From the NCBI GenBank assembly GCA_025716855.1, contig JAIXMQ010000026.1, positions 1 to 64,000 of the forward strand: a stretch of 64,000 nt of DNA, given 5' to 3'. Each line of letters starts with the position of its first letter. Positions within the stretch are counted from its first letter, which is position 1. Origin of the DNA: Pilaira anomala (taxonomy: Eukaryota > Mucoromycota > Mucoromycetes > Mucorales > Mucoraceae). Below, in pieces: positions 1-11,152 of the stretch. The translations under genes and the position numbers were made by a program. The notes beneath the pieces were generated by a model. The model searched no databases. It was given only the letters and a program-made list of their open reading frames with translations, and was not told where the DNA came from.

Positions 1-275
1 AAAAAAGTAGGAAAAGAAAAATCGGTTTAAGCCAATAAAAATACCTTTTTTTTTTAACGTTATTTGGTTTCCGCTCACAGTGTTATCATTTATACATATA
101 TCCAGAACATCATAAGAATTTTGGTATTTACTCTAAGCCAAACTTTAATAAAACTATCTACTTCTTCATAACTTAGATACCTTTTATAATTTAGATGAAA
201 AAAGAGTAGGATTTGATATATGTAATAATAACGTACACAGTAATCCCAAGTAACACAAAATGTAACTGCAGTTGA

Positions 276-308
276 ACTGTGGCGCTTTGGATGATAAATA
301 AATAAATC
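276..308 (+). promoter_or_regulatory. Conserved upstream box of F-box array, copy 1
   Basis: Starts with a TGTGGCG-like core and ends in a GATAAATAAATAAA stretch, about 45 bp before the ATG at 352. The same arrangement recurs before the other three F-box units (2583, 4355, 6298). This is the most diverged copy. A role in transcription is inferred from conservation only. Confidence 0.4.
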
Positions 309-351
309 GTAGGAGACACATGTCTTTTTTCTTTTCTAGACTTTTTATAAA

Positions 352-1448
352 ATGTATGAAATACAGCCTGTAAAAAATTTACCATATAATCTGAACGATA
401 TTTTGCCAACAGAGATTTTAAAAGAAGTGTTTGAATATCTTGCAGCAACAACATTGTCTAAAAAAGAGCTCAGAAATTACATCAATATCTGTAAGCGATG
501 GCACATTATAGGACAGAAATTCAATCGTGATATTTCAATTATAGTGCGGGAAGAGCATATTCAACGACTTGGTATGGACATATTGTCTTTTGCATATAAA
601 GTAAAATCTATAACCGTAATAGGAGAAAAATGGGAGTATCCGTATAGTAGCGTATGTATTTTGCCATCCCGTACTTGGCTCTATATAATACTTTCCTGTC
701 CTAATCTAGTTTCGATAACTTTGAAGGAATTTGCCTTTGGTCCTCCCTGTGAATACATAACAGCTTTAGCCAACGAGCCTTTAAACTGGATCATATCCAA
801 CACCTTGATATTGAACAACATTGTCTTACATCTTCTTACAGACAGCTTATCTTACATCATAATCTCAGATATTGCGAAACAATTACATCATTAGATATTT
901 TCTCGCTGGATGATATACATTCATACGATAATAATGTTAAATTATATGACTTTGTTACACGTTTTCCTAAACTGACAACTTTAAAAGTAATCGATGGAGA
1001 ATCATCAGATCACGACACCATAGATCTATTTCGATTACTAAAGGCAATTCCTCAATTACAAGATTTGTATCTGCATGAATTGGGAGAAATCAACGTCGAT
1101 TCAATAAATGGCGATATATTAGAACAGCCTGATAACTTAAGTTTAACCAAGTTGAATGTATCGGTGTTCATAATGACTGAAGATTCATTGAGATATATCC
1201 TGACACGATTGAAAAAGCTCAATAACTTGAACTTGAAGATAACAAATTTGGTACCGGATGACGAACCATCGAGTCCAGAGGTGCAAAATAGAATGAAACT
1301 GTTTCTGGATGGTTTGGAAAGTTTAACATCTGGAATTGAAGTATTCTATTTAAACTACAGTCGTGATGATGGAGTTATTCATATCTTGGAGAATGGCAAA
1401 AAGCGACAAACTATTTCTACGCCCAACTCTAACGTTGAGAATGAATAG
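352..1448 (+). CDS. F-box/LRR-like protein, copy 1, needs a -1 frame change
   Basis: First member of a tandem F-box array. The 5' half (352 to about 786) carries an N-terminal F-box-like segment (LPTEILKEVFEYL, then an NICKRW motif), so the family role is expected to be substrate choice for an SCF ubiquitin ligase. The 3' half (786-1448, frame -1 relative to the start) continues the repeats aligned with the paralogues at 2687 and 4464 (RYCETITSL matches KYCKSITEL; a shared ENGK-type C-terminus). In the start frame the protein stops at 892-894 after 180 aa; with a -1 change near 780 it is about 365 aa, close to its paralogues (374 and 378 aa). The heptamer T_TTA_AAC at 780-786 lies in the start-frame phase inside the only window where both frames are open (753-891). 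Alternatives are a pseudogene with a 1- or 4-nt deletion, or a sequencing error. Confidence 0.6.
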
Positions 1449-2582
1449 GTTATTTCTTTCAATGATAATATCCTATAGTATATAATAATGGAATATGTCA
1501 AAATACTTTTTTTTTTTACACTTAAAAAAAGACTCTGACAAACTTAATGGCTACTTTTAATTAAAAACGAAGTCATTGCCCTGTTTCAAAATAACAATAA
1601 AAAAATATTTTTCTTTTATAATATATAACAAAAAAAACTATGATTGCTGCTCTGTTTAAACTCCTTTAATATAAATACAAAAGTTGACCAAAAGAGATAA
1701 TATTTTTTAGACTCTTTAATAAATATACGTTATGTATCAAAATTGAAAATAGATTTCATCGCGGAATCACCAAATCACAGCTAAAGCTAAAACTTTAAAA
1801 GTTGTGCATGAACCGTCCCACAGGCTCGGCTTAGCGTAAAAAATTTGAATTTGGTTCTTGAAAGAAATTCGGTTGAACTGTAAAGGTTAGTTATGTCATG
1901 ATAATCTGTTAATGAAATAAAAACAAGAACTATTTACTTATGTAATTACATACAAATGAATGACTAGTTAGATAATACAATGTATAAAAATTCAATGAAT
2001 TAATAGTTTGATTGTGTTCGATTACTTCTCATATAAGTACAAAAGAGAAGAGCCTCATTTATTTTTTTCTCGACTTTTTTTTTTTCTTGTATTTTAAAAA
2101 TGGAAGAAGATAATTTTGAAGTGCAACTTAAGAAATAATAAATACAAATAGCACAAAAAAAAAAAGACAGATTAACAAGAGTCTGATCTCTACAGCTGAC
2201 GGAAGCCTTCAATCACCTCACGTAATCTTCTTTTTCGTTTGAAAACCCTATCTGCATGGATTGAAGGAAATACTAGAGTAGCACAAACTGACCAGAAGTG
2301 GGAAGAAATCAGACGAACTAAGATTAAAGCTCAAAAAGATGCTGTTATGAAGAAATGGAGAGTGATTAAATGCCCTCTTGTTATCGGATTACTTATTCGA
2401 ATTCTCTATCACTATCTCTATCACTGTAAATATATCGAAAGATTCTATTATGTCCGCAACAAGCTATAAAATTAATAAAAAAAATATATAACTATAAACT
2501 CTATTATCATCTTAATAAAACATACTCAAGTAAATAAATAAAAATTTGTTTTTTAAATTTTTCTTGTGATCAACATTTGTAA
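1449..2582. other. Intergenic, no convincing gene
   Basis: AT-rich spacer between F-box copies 1 and 2. A 76-codon open stretch at 2239-2469 has no ATG at its start, no recognisable domain and a basic composition. It may be a relic but I cannot support it as a gene. Its first part is preceded by protein-like but interrupted sequence. Confidence 0.4.
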
Positions 2583-2630
2583 AATGTGCCAGCTTATGTA
2601 AAACTTTTTAATTATGTAAATAAATAAAAC
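2583..2630 (+). promoter_or_regulatory. Conserved upstream box of F-box array, copy 2
   Basis: AATGTGCCAGCTTATGTAAA followed by ATTATGTAAATAAATAAAA, about 60-100 bp before the ATG at 2687. It aligns with the boxes at 276, 4355 and 6298. Between box and ATG there is a pyrimidine-rich run and then a purine run, as in the other copies. Confidence 0.45.
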
Positions 2631-2686
2631 TTATCGCAGGTATCAAATAATTTTATCCTTCTTTCACTCTTTTTTTTAAAAGTAAA

Positions 2687-3811
2687 ATGTCAAATCATTT
2701 TAACAATGCTCTACCTATTGAAATATTAAAAAATATTTTTCAAAATCTTATCGTAAAGTGGCGGGGAGAAGACTACCCTATTAAAAACTCATCTGATTAC
2801 AAAAATAAAGCGGAAGATATCAAGACCTGTTTATCAGTATGCAGGTCCTGGCAAGTAGCGGCACAAGAGTTTTTTAATAAAATATCAATAAGAGTCTCAG
2901 AAGATTCGTTGGAAGCACTATCAAAAGATGTAGTAACTTTTGCGCAAAAAGTGAAGTCGATTAGACTGATTGAAAGCAGGTCTGCAAATTTTGATCGTAC
3001 TGTTACTTGTCTTGTTTGGTTTGATATTATATTGGCCTGTCCTAATTTGGATTCAATAAAAATAAATGTAAGTGATGATTCTGGCTATGTACGCTGCCTA
3101 ATGGATACCACAACAGAAAGACTTAGTCGTATTCAAAAATTTTCAACTAGTACCTCTCAACTTCATTTTCAACTCAATCTTAAGTACTGCAAATCAATTA
3201 CAGAATTATGTATACCTTCTTTAAGTTGGACTTCTAGAAACGACGGCGATAATAATTTAATCTACTTTATTTCACTTTTTCCCAAATTGACTTATTTCAG
3301 AATATACAACCGGGTCAGGTATGAAGATTTAGAAGATGCCGTTGATATAATTCAGTTTTTAGAAGCAGCTCCTCAGTTACAAAAACTTCGCATTTCTAAG
3401 GTTAAAGAAATTAAGGGCAGCTCAATAACAACCTCAGAAAATTCATCATGTTTGACTGTACTTAGATTAACAGCAAGAGAAATGGACATTAATTCATTGA
3501 TTTTCATTAAAAATCGTTTAAAAAAGTTAAATCAATTGTACATAAGCATTGATAGCTGGATAATGGATATTCCACCACAGGAAGTATTTGGGTCACAAGA
3601 ATTTAACGCAAAAGAGTTATTGGATTATTTAGTATGTTTTACCTCTGATATATCTCAATTCCATATAAGATATGTATTCGAGAGTATAATTTATACTTTG
3701 GAGAATGGTAAAGAGCCAGAAGAAATGAAGTCATATGAATACGAAGATATTTATGATAATAATGATTACTTTTATTATGATAATGCTAATGAATATTATG
3801 ATTACGATTGA
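2687..3811 (+). CDS. F-box/LRR-like protein, copy 2
   Basis: Single-exon 374-aa protein. An F-box-like N-terminus (LPIEILKNIFQNL, residues about 10-22, then LSVCRSW) is followed by irregular leucine-rich repeats (CPNLDSIKI, FPKLTYFRI, APQLQKLRI, LKKLNQLYI). It is closely related to copy 3 along its whole length, including the segment DRTVTCLVW...ILACPNL. The family role is recruitment of targets to an SCF ubiquitin ligase; the target is unknown. The last 25 residues form an unusual tail rich in Tyr, Asp and Asn that copy 1 lacks. The start is supported by the equivalent position in copy 3 and by the upstream box at 2583. Confidence 0.85.
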   Translation: MSNHFNNALPIEILKNIFQNLIVKWRGEDYPIKNSSDYKNKAEDIKTCLSVCRSWQVAAQEFFNKISIRVSEDSLEALSKDVVTFAQKVKSIRLIESRSANFDRTVTCLVWFDIILACPNLDSIKINVSDDSGYVRCLMDTTTERLSRIQKFSTSTSQLHFQLNLKYCKSITELCIPSLSWTSRNDGDNNLIYFISLFPKLTYFRIYNRVRYEDLEDAVDIIQFLEAAPQLQKLRISKVKEIKGSSITTSENSSCLTVLRLTAREMDINSLIFIKNRLKKLNQLYISIDSWIMDIPPQEVFGSQEFNAKELLDYLVCFTSDISQFHIRYVFESIIYTLENGKEPEEMKSYEYEDIYDNNDYFYYDNANEYYDYD

Positions 3812-4354
3812 TACAATCGATGGTTAAAAATATTTGTTTTGCTGTTACTAAAAAAACAGGTTCCATTCAAATTACGAGCCTGTTAAAGCCTGTTTTTTAT
3901 ATTAATTAAAAGAGAAATAAAAACAGATAACTATTTATAAATAGTATATCTACGTTTAACTAGCAGTAAGATATACAAAAGAATTAATTAGAACACGGAA
4001 AAAATCTGCATATGTATTTCCCCCAACAAATCATAAAACATGAATATCGTAAACTTTTTTAAATTTTGATTGCTGAAAAAAACGATTTGTTAAGGATACG
4101 TTTTCATAATTAGTTAAAATAACACACATGTTTTTGTTATAGGTAACTAGTAAACATAAATCGCCAAGAATATACCTCTTAGTTAGGTGTATCCTGTAAC
4201 TATAATTAATTTACGAAATAGATTTTGCAGATGTCTATCCAGTTTCATAAAAGATGATAATGGCAAGCCAAATCTTCTTGTGGCATTAAGTTTAGTGACT
4301 TTTTGTTTTTCAACTATAAAGGCTGATTTTGCTAACATGTCAATCATTATTTGT
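3812..4354. other. Intergenic spacer, tandem-duplicated flank
   Basis: No gene. From about 4120 onward the sequence is homologous to the flank of the fourth unit (about 6030-6392): both have a CACATG...TAAATC.CCAAGAATA segment, an AAGATAATAATG-like stretch with CAAGCCAAATCTT, and the upstream box. This shows the duplication unit includes several hundred bp of 5' flank. The open frame at 4187-4390 lies inside this flank and is not conserved. Confidence 0.5.
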
Positions 4355-4400
4355 AATGTGGCGGTTTACATAAGGCTATTAATCATGTAAGTAAATAAAA
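4355..4400 (+). promoter_or_regulatory. Conserved upstream box of F-box array, copy 3
   Basis: AATGTGGCGGTTTACATAAG, then AATCATGTAAGTAAATAAAA, 64-109 bp before the start codon at 4464. This is the clearest of the boxes together with the one at 6298. Confidence 0.5.
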
Positions 4401-4463
4401 ATGATCACAAGAAAAATTACTTTATCTCCCTTTTCTCTTTTTTTTTTAAAAAAAAAAAGAGAA

Positions 4464-5600
4464 ATGCCAAAACAGTTACTAAATAGCACTCTACCCTTTG
4501 AAATACTAAAAATTATATTTCAAAACCTTTTCAAAAAGCCTCTTAACCCGTGCTACAACTTTAAACAGGAGTTCTGGACAGAATCTCTTGGAGAACCAAA
4601 AACAGATCTCAAAACCTGCTTATCTGTATGTAAGTCCTGGCGAAAAGCAGCAGAAGATCTCTTTGGCAAAATGTCTATAACAGTCTACGAAGATTCTCTA
4701 GAGAGACTATCAAGAGATTTGGTACATTTTTCACAAAAAGTTAGGGCTATTAGCCTGCTTCAAAGCGAGTCTATCGACCGTGCCGTAACTTGTCTTATTT
4801 GGTACAATATTATCCTTGCCTGTCCTAATTTGGCTTGGATAGGAGTTAACATCCATGATGACTCCAAGTATGTTCGTTGTTTAATGGATACCCCATCGGA
4901 AAGACTTGGCCATATTCAACACTTTGCTGTGTGTACCCAAAAACTACATTTGGATCTTAATCTAAAATATTGTAAAACAGTTACATCATTATATATACCG
5001 TCTTTGGTGTCGTTTTGTGGAAATGAAAGTTTTAGTGAATTAGTCAGATTTATTTCACTTTTTCCCAAGGTGGTTTCGTTCAGTTTGGTTATGAGATTTT
5101 GTCCAAAAGATTTCGTCGATATAATTCAATTCTTAGAAGCAGCTCCTCAATTGCAGTTTCTTGAAGTAAATCATTTTAATAAACTAAAAAGTGCTTCGAG
5201 AACGACTTCGATGGATTTATGCTTAAATGAACTTGTATTAGGAGTAGATTTCATTGATGTGAACTCATTGATATTCATTACAAGTGGCTTACCAAAGTTA
5301 AATCGATTGTTTATGACAGTAAGGTACTCGGTAACAGATTTACCCCAGGACAGATTTGGAACACAAATGTATAATGCAGAAGTGGTATTTGAATATATGA
5401 AAGAGGTTACATCAAAAATGGCTTATTTCTCTATAATTTATAAAATTGGGGATAAAATTTATACTCTTCAAAATGATAATGAGCCACAAATATTCCAAGC
5501 TGACGAAGACATCTCAGATGCTTTATATGGTTATGTGTATGACGAAAACACTGGTGAGCGGATACACGAATTAATTGATGATAGTGTTAATTTTCTTTAA
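4464..5600 (+). CDS. F-box/LRR-like protein, copy 3
   Basis: Single-exon protein of 378 aa starting MPKQLLNSTLPFEILKIIF. An in-frame ATG at 4401 would add 21 residues encoded by the poly-pyrimidine leader. I prefer 4464 because it sits where the start of copy 2 sits relative to the F-box and upstream box. F-box at residues about 9-21 with LSVCKSW further on, then LRR-like repeats (CPNLAWIGV, FPKVVSFSL, APQLQFLEV, LPKLNRLFM). The C-terminus is acidic, less extreme than copy 2. Expected role as an SCF substrate adaptor is from the family; nothing here shows the substrate. Confidence 0.85.
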   Translation: MPKQLLNSTLPFEILKIIFQNLFKKPLNPCYNFKQEFWTESLGEPKTDLKTCLSVCKSWRKAAEDLFGKMSITVYEDSLERLSRDLVHFSQKVRAISLLQSESIDRAVTCLIWYNIILACPNLAWIGVNIHDDSKYVRCLMDTPSERLGHIQHFAVCTQKLHLDLNLKYCKTVTSLYIPSLVSFCGNESFSELVRFISLFPKVVSFSLVMRFCPKDFVDIIQFLEAAPQLQFLEVNHFNKLKSASRTTSMDLCLNELVLGVDFIDVNSLIFITSGLPKLNRLFMTVRYSVTDLPQDRFGTQMYNAEVVFEYMKEVTSKMAYFSIIYKIGDKIYTLQNDNEPQIFQADEDISDALYGYVYDENTGERIHELIDDSVNFL

Positions 5601-6297
5601 TATTCCGTTTTTATAGATTAATAGGTTCCGTTTGAGTTAAAGCTCTGTTGAAGACTTGGTTTTAACATAAGTTATTTAACAAAATAACATTCAAATAAAA
5701 AAAATGAGGCAATATATGTATCTTTGAAGGGCAGTTCTTGGAGCTTATTACTACATTTCAATTCGAGTCATGCCTAGTCAACAAGTATTGCTAATGAGTG
5801 GTACAGATTCAATTTTTATTTCTTGTAATCCTTAAATGAATTAGTTTTACATTATATACATTCTCTTAAAACTCTTACTCTGTAATCACTTAGCTACTTT
5901 GTATCATGTGTATGTATTTCCTCGAGTGAAGTCATGTTATATAGAGAATAGTTATAGATATCACTTAATTTTTGGATAACAAACAAAATTTTCAATTTTG
6001 TTTTCTGAAAAAGCAATTTATCAAAAAATAACACATGTGTTTCTATAACGGGCAATGGGCATAAATCACCAAGAATACAGTATCCGTCTTCTGTATGTTT
6101 TTAGTATTAATGCTTTCCATATCTCAGGTGTCGGTCCAGCTCCATAAAGAAGATAATAATGACAAGCCAAATCTTTTCGAGGCATAAGTTTAATAAGCAC
6201 GTAATATATTATGGTCGTTTTGATCTAACATGAAGGTTGTTTTTTATCTAACGTGTCCCCTTTTTGAAGTTTTTTCTGCAATCTATTCTTGTACATA

Positions 6298-6395
6298 ATT
6301 TGGCGGCTTACATGAAACCGTCTATAGCGATTTAAGTAGATAAAAACGTTCATAGGAAGCAATTGTTTTTTTTACACCTTTTTTTAAAAAAAATG
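6298..6395 (+). promoter_or_regulatory. Orphan 5' flank of a fourth F-box unit
   Basis: The upstream box (TTTGGCGGCTTACATGAAAC, then TTTAAGTAGATAAAA) and the T-rich/A-rich leader are conserved up to an ATG at 6393-6395. The sequence after the ATG does not encode an F-box and hits a stop at once (ATG TCA CAA TGA). The unit is therefore a truncated duplicate: promoter and leader kept, body lost. Confidence 0.5.
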
Positions 6396-8348
6396 TCACA
6401 ATGATTTGCTTTTCACATTATTATGTACAGTCTCTTTACATTGCTAAAAAAGAGATGCTGTTGTCGTGGATTTTATGCTATACAAGACACGACCAAAGGA
6501 AAGATTATTTAGGGGTACAAAATATTTTATTAAAATCAACTAAACACAGTAGCTACGGGCATACAATGTTGAAAGCACCGGATCTTGTCTTAATTACACA
6601 CTGCCTCACATCTGTGTATCTGGTGCCATAGTGCGGTAAAGAAGATTGAGGAATGTTGTCCTTGGTTGAGTAAGTTTTCTCGAGCATCAAAAGAAGGTAG
6701 TCTTCCATAACTTTCTCCACAGAGCGCAAGCAATGCTTTGTTTCCTTCAGCAAAAACCATCTCTTAAATTAGCTTGATAGCGACATATGATGGATTACTA
6801 TTAATAAACCAGCTACTATTTAAGAAAAGGGAAGATTGCTAATCTAATTCGAAGTAATTTACTTTTGAAAGAATATACGTTATAAAAGAATGTATTAACA
6901 TGGTAGCGATAAGGAAGATCCATTTTGAAAGTGAAAAAAAAAAGAAGGAACAAGAAAAAAGTGATTTATATTGAAACTAAAAAAAAAAAACCTGTTTGCC
7001 TTGTAGCGAGTGAAAAAAATAAAGTCAATAACAATTCAATAACAGCAAACAACCCTCACTTTCACCTTCAATCAGTTATTAACACATTACTACGAGCTAA
7101 ATATATATAGATATTTAGATAAAGCGTGCCTGTAAAGTAAGTATCCAATGTTTTTAATAATTGCAGGATTAATGACTTCAAATTTTAGCAGCTTGTCAAA
7201 TTCAATCTAAATATGCCAGGATATTTTGAATTGCACAATTTGGTAACTAACTTTATCAATTTACCAAAATTGCAGATGAAACATACATTTTCAGAGATGC
7301 TTTGACACTTACGGCTTTTACATCTCACTTATTATGCTACGAGAAATACATGCATGGCTTATAATCGTCAAGATTCGGATGATAAAAAATACTCAACTGG
7401 AATAATAAAAAAAGGGCTTTCGGGATAATTATTTACATGCTTGTAATCGAATTTAAAAGCTCTCAGAATTGTAACTAGAAGAGGTGGATGCGCCACGTTC
7501 AGCTTTTAATAAGTTGGTAATTCCTACCTATTTTCCTTTGCCATTTTCTGTCAATTAAAGGATCCGTGTTTCTTTGGAAAATATATTTAATAAAAGAACG
7601 GTACGAATTATTTGTTTTGATCATGCAAAGCACGTACCAACACCGTTTTCACCGATCGTTAAAAACTTTAAATTTATGTGAGTGGACTTTGTAATCGTTG
7701 CTTTTTTCGGTCGTATATGTTTTTTTTGTTTTTACTATAAATATATTTGAGGCATTTCTCCTTTTTTTTTTTGACTCCTTTTGAAAAAATAAACAATTTC
7801 CCCAGTAATAAAGAGGGATATCTTTTACTGCATAATTGATAAAGTATGTAAAACGAAGCAAGGAAACCCTTATGTTGACAACTTTAGGATAAAAAGGTTA
7901 TGAGTCCATATCACTCTGTTGTGCTACAAACAAAAAGCAGGAGTAGAGAAAGAAAGAAAAGATGAACAAGAGGAAGTGGGTTGATTCTTAATGTACCATG
8001 AATATAAGGGGGTGTAAGTCTGTTTATTACAATTGACGATCATCAAAATAAAAAATGATGAGCTTTTTAGACAACAAGAATTTTTTTTAGCATAAATGTA
8101 AACAAGAAAAGAAAAATGTGAAACGCCATTGTTTACAAAAAGTATGTAATGTATCTTTACACAAGAAATGCTTCAATTAAGCCCAATGGGTAAAAAAAAA
8201 AAAAAGTTTGGGTTAAAGGATTAACTTGGACTGAAACCCCGTCTTTTTCTGTTATGACGTTTAAAAATACATTTTTTTGAATAAACTTGTTTCCCTTATC
8301 TATTTTAATGCCTTTTCATTTTTCAACCCAACAACAACAAAGAAAAGA
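6396..8348. other. Gene-poor region with one repeat copy
   Basis: No supported gene. About 6860-7040 matches a dispersed repeat also seen near 39.4, 40.5, 45.5 and 51.4 kb (GGTAGCGATAAGGAAGATCC, then a poly-purine run, then CCTGTTTGCC). Open frames at 6401-6631, 6553-6753 and 7649-7861 show no domain. About 7130-7560 is more mixed in composition and may be an old coding relic, but I could not identify it. Confidence 0.4.
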
Positions 8349-9858
8349 ATGAAACTCATATTATTACAACTATTACTTTACTTCATACCAGTTCATTGTT
8401 ATAAAACCATAATCGATGTCTTGTCCGAAGATTCCAAGTTTAGTACATTAATTATGCATTTGCAATACACACGTTTGATTCCCATGATCAACAATTTAGA
8501 AGGCGGCACGTTCTTTGCGCCAGATAATTCAGCATTTGAATGTTGTGGTCGAGAAGATATCACTAGGGAAGTTTTGCTGTATCATTTGTTACCAAGGAAA
8601 TATATTTCGACTGAACTAGAGGAAGGACAAGTGATCGAGACAAGTTATGTACGTCCTGGATTCTTGGGTAAAGACCCCATTGGACAAAAGGTAAAGATTA
8701 GTGAAAAGTTTGGATCCTTTTATCGTGTGAATGAAGCTATTGTAAAAGAACGAGATATCTTTGTGAATTACAATACAACCATTAATGTCATTAACCGCGT
8801 ATTAGAACCCCCTCCTTTTGTTTGTAAGTTCAAATGATGATGATGATGATGCTGTGAATTATTATTCTAACTTTATTTTTATTATAGCTAGTGTAGTTAA
8901 ACATTTGGATGGGAAATTATATGAATTAATGGTAAGAACTCAAGTAGATAAATTATTATCAAAAGAAAGACCTTTTACAACATTTATCTCTGCAAAATAT
9001 TTGCTGGATCGATTCAATCAAGTGGAGAATAAATATTTGAATTCGCCTTATGGATTTGATGATTTAAAGCAAATGGTTCAATATCTCGTTATTTCAGAAC
9101 CCGTTTACTTTGATAGTCTTGAACCTGGTGAAACCTCATGTAAAAAGAAAAGAGATCCTGGGATTTTTTATGTAGTGTGTCTAGAAGTATACATATTAAT
9201 TTTTTTTTTCTTTACTATTCTATTAGATACCTCCGAATCAGGCGAGAAAATCCATATTAAAGTAACTGCAAATCACAAACAAGCTACTGTAAATGGTATC
9301 AAAGTCTTGAAAAAAGATGTCTTAGCAGCCAATGGTAACATAGAGCAACCTTATAGGGAAAGATGAAAAAAAAAGACCAACTTTTTTTTTTTTTTTTTTT
9401 TTTTTATAATAGGTGTACTTCATGTATTAGATGATTTACCTTTTGCAGACTCAATTGTATTTGATACAAGAAAATATTTACTTGGACTCAATGCCACGAA
9501 ATTTGTATCTTTGATTGATCAATATGATTTGGGTCATTATTTAGACCCACATAGTAGCAACATTACGATCTTGGCACCTACAAATGAAGTGATTGATGAA
9601 GATGATATTCCAAACAACCTGAAAAAGCAATGGCTTAGTTATCACTTGATTCAAGGTGCATGGAAACCAACGGACTTATTAGACCGAACGTTACTCAAGA
9701 CAGAATATTTCTCTTCTCTCTTATATAATCAATCTCAAAGAATGGTTGTAAGAGTAGGTAAAAAGGATGAAAATTCGGATAATTTAAAATCAATTCAATT
9801 TGGATCTCATTCAAAAGTGATTGGAAAAGATAGTAAGTATAAAAAACATATAATTGCG

Positions 9859-9890
<32 letters not shown>

Positions 9891-11085
9891 AGTAAATACT
9901 TAGCATACTTTATTTTAAGTGTCTATTAATGGGAATGTCATCTATCGTATTTCAGATCCAGTAGATCTCCCACCCGATATCTTTACACGTCTTGTGGTAG
10001 ATCTAGAACTCTCTACATTTATAGCTACACTCTATGTTTCAGGAGTGATTGAGGATATCAAACAGAGTAAAGCCATCACACTCTTTGTGCCTACCAATCA
10101 AGCTTACAAGAACTTGGGTCTCGTATCTCGTTATTTAGTCAGTCCTGCAGGAAAATTAGATCTTCAGACAGTTTTAAGGTACCATGTTGCCAGTAGTGTA
10201 TTGTATTACCAAGATCTGCTGGACAATATCTTGGAAGTAACAACACTTTCAGACGAATCATTAATTATTGATGGAAAGAACAACGAAGGAAAGATCTGGA
10301 TCCATGCACCAGATGAAGGCCTTACGGAAAGAGAAGAATATGGTGTACTTCAAAAATCAGATATGCTTGTTTCTAATGGAGTTGTACATAAAATCGATCA
10401 TATTCAAATACCAAATCATGTGAATATCACTCATCATAACTTGTTATCAGGCATAAACGCCAATTTAATGCAAGATATCTTGAAAAGAACAGGCGTATTA
10501 GATGAATTAGATTTTGAAAAAGAAGATTATTTTATTTTAGCGCCAACAGATAAAGCATTTGATTCGATTAATCTGGAAAAACTGTTGGATGATAAAGATA
10601 GGTTAAAGAAGATTGCTAGATTACATATTTTACCAAAATCTACAGGAAAAAAGAGCTGGTTCTTTAACCCATTCTTTGGAGAAGAAGAATTTGGAACACT
10701 TTTGGAACAGGATAAGATTGTTGTACGACAAGTTGGAAAGAGTAATATGATGATTAAGGTAAAAGGTCAACCTTATAGTGAACATGCCCGTGTTTTGGAT
10801 ATGGGACGCGTTAGTACAGGAGATAGAACAGGTGGCGTACTGGAGATCGATTCGGTTCTTTTTCCAGTTGTAAGAGGTGTTTTTGGATTACCTTGGATTT
10901 GGTCTGCTCTCATTATTAGTTTATTATGGATTGCCTCCTTTATCTTATTGATCATGGCTGGTTTTATTGTATTTAAAAAATATAAACGCTCAAGAGATGG
11001 GTATGCTGCAATTATTGAAGCAGAAGCAGATGATATCTCAGAAGAAGAAAGATCTCTTTTAAGACCTCAAAGTATACGCGAGTAA
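8349..11085 (+). CDS. Fasciclin (FAS1) repeat membrane protein, 5 exons
   Basis: Exons 8349-8823, 8888-9139, 9227-9334, 9413-9832, 9920-11085, joining to an 806-aa protein. Signal peptide at residues 1 to about 19 (start chosen there; an upstream in-frame ATG-less extension is not needed). Four to five FAS1 modules follow, recognised by recurring motifs such as GTFFAPDNSAF, ITILAPTNEV, ITLFVPTNQAY, YFILAPTDKAF and the closing VNGV.H.ID/VLD pattern. A single transmembrane helix at about 746-770 (WSALIISLLW...) is followed by a 36-residue basic-then-acidic cytoplasmic tail. Family knowledge: FAS1 proteins act in cell adhesion and, in fungi, at vacuole or cell surface. Introns are 64-87 nt; intron 4 contains a (TG)n run and intron 3 a long T run. 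It converges on the PH gene 67 bp downstream. Confidence 0.85.
9862..9891 (+). repeat. (TG)n microsatellite in FAS1 intron 4
   Basis: About 15 TG dinucleotides inside the intron 9833-9919, between a GTAAGT donor and a TTTTAAG acceptor. Confidence 0.9.
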
Positions 11086-11152
11086 AAAAAAAAAAAGGGC
11101 TTTTTTTATTTCTAAATAAAAATTATGTACACACACACACAAATCCATCAAG

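Noticed and set aside
2239..2469. Possible small gene with basic composition
   Set aside because: No ATG, no homology recognised, and no splice partner found; only noted as a possible relic.
6553..6753. 66-codon minus-strand frame
   Set aside because: Overlaps another open frame on the plus strand, no domain or promoter evidence.
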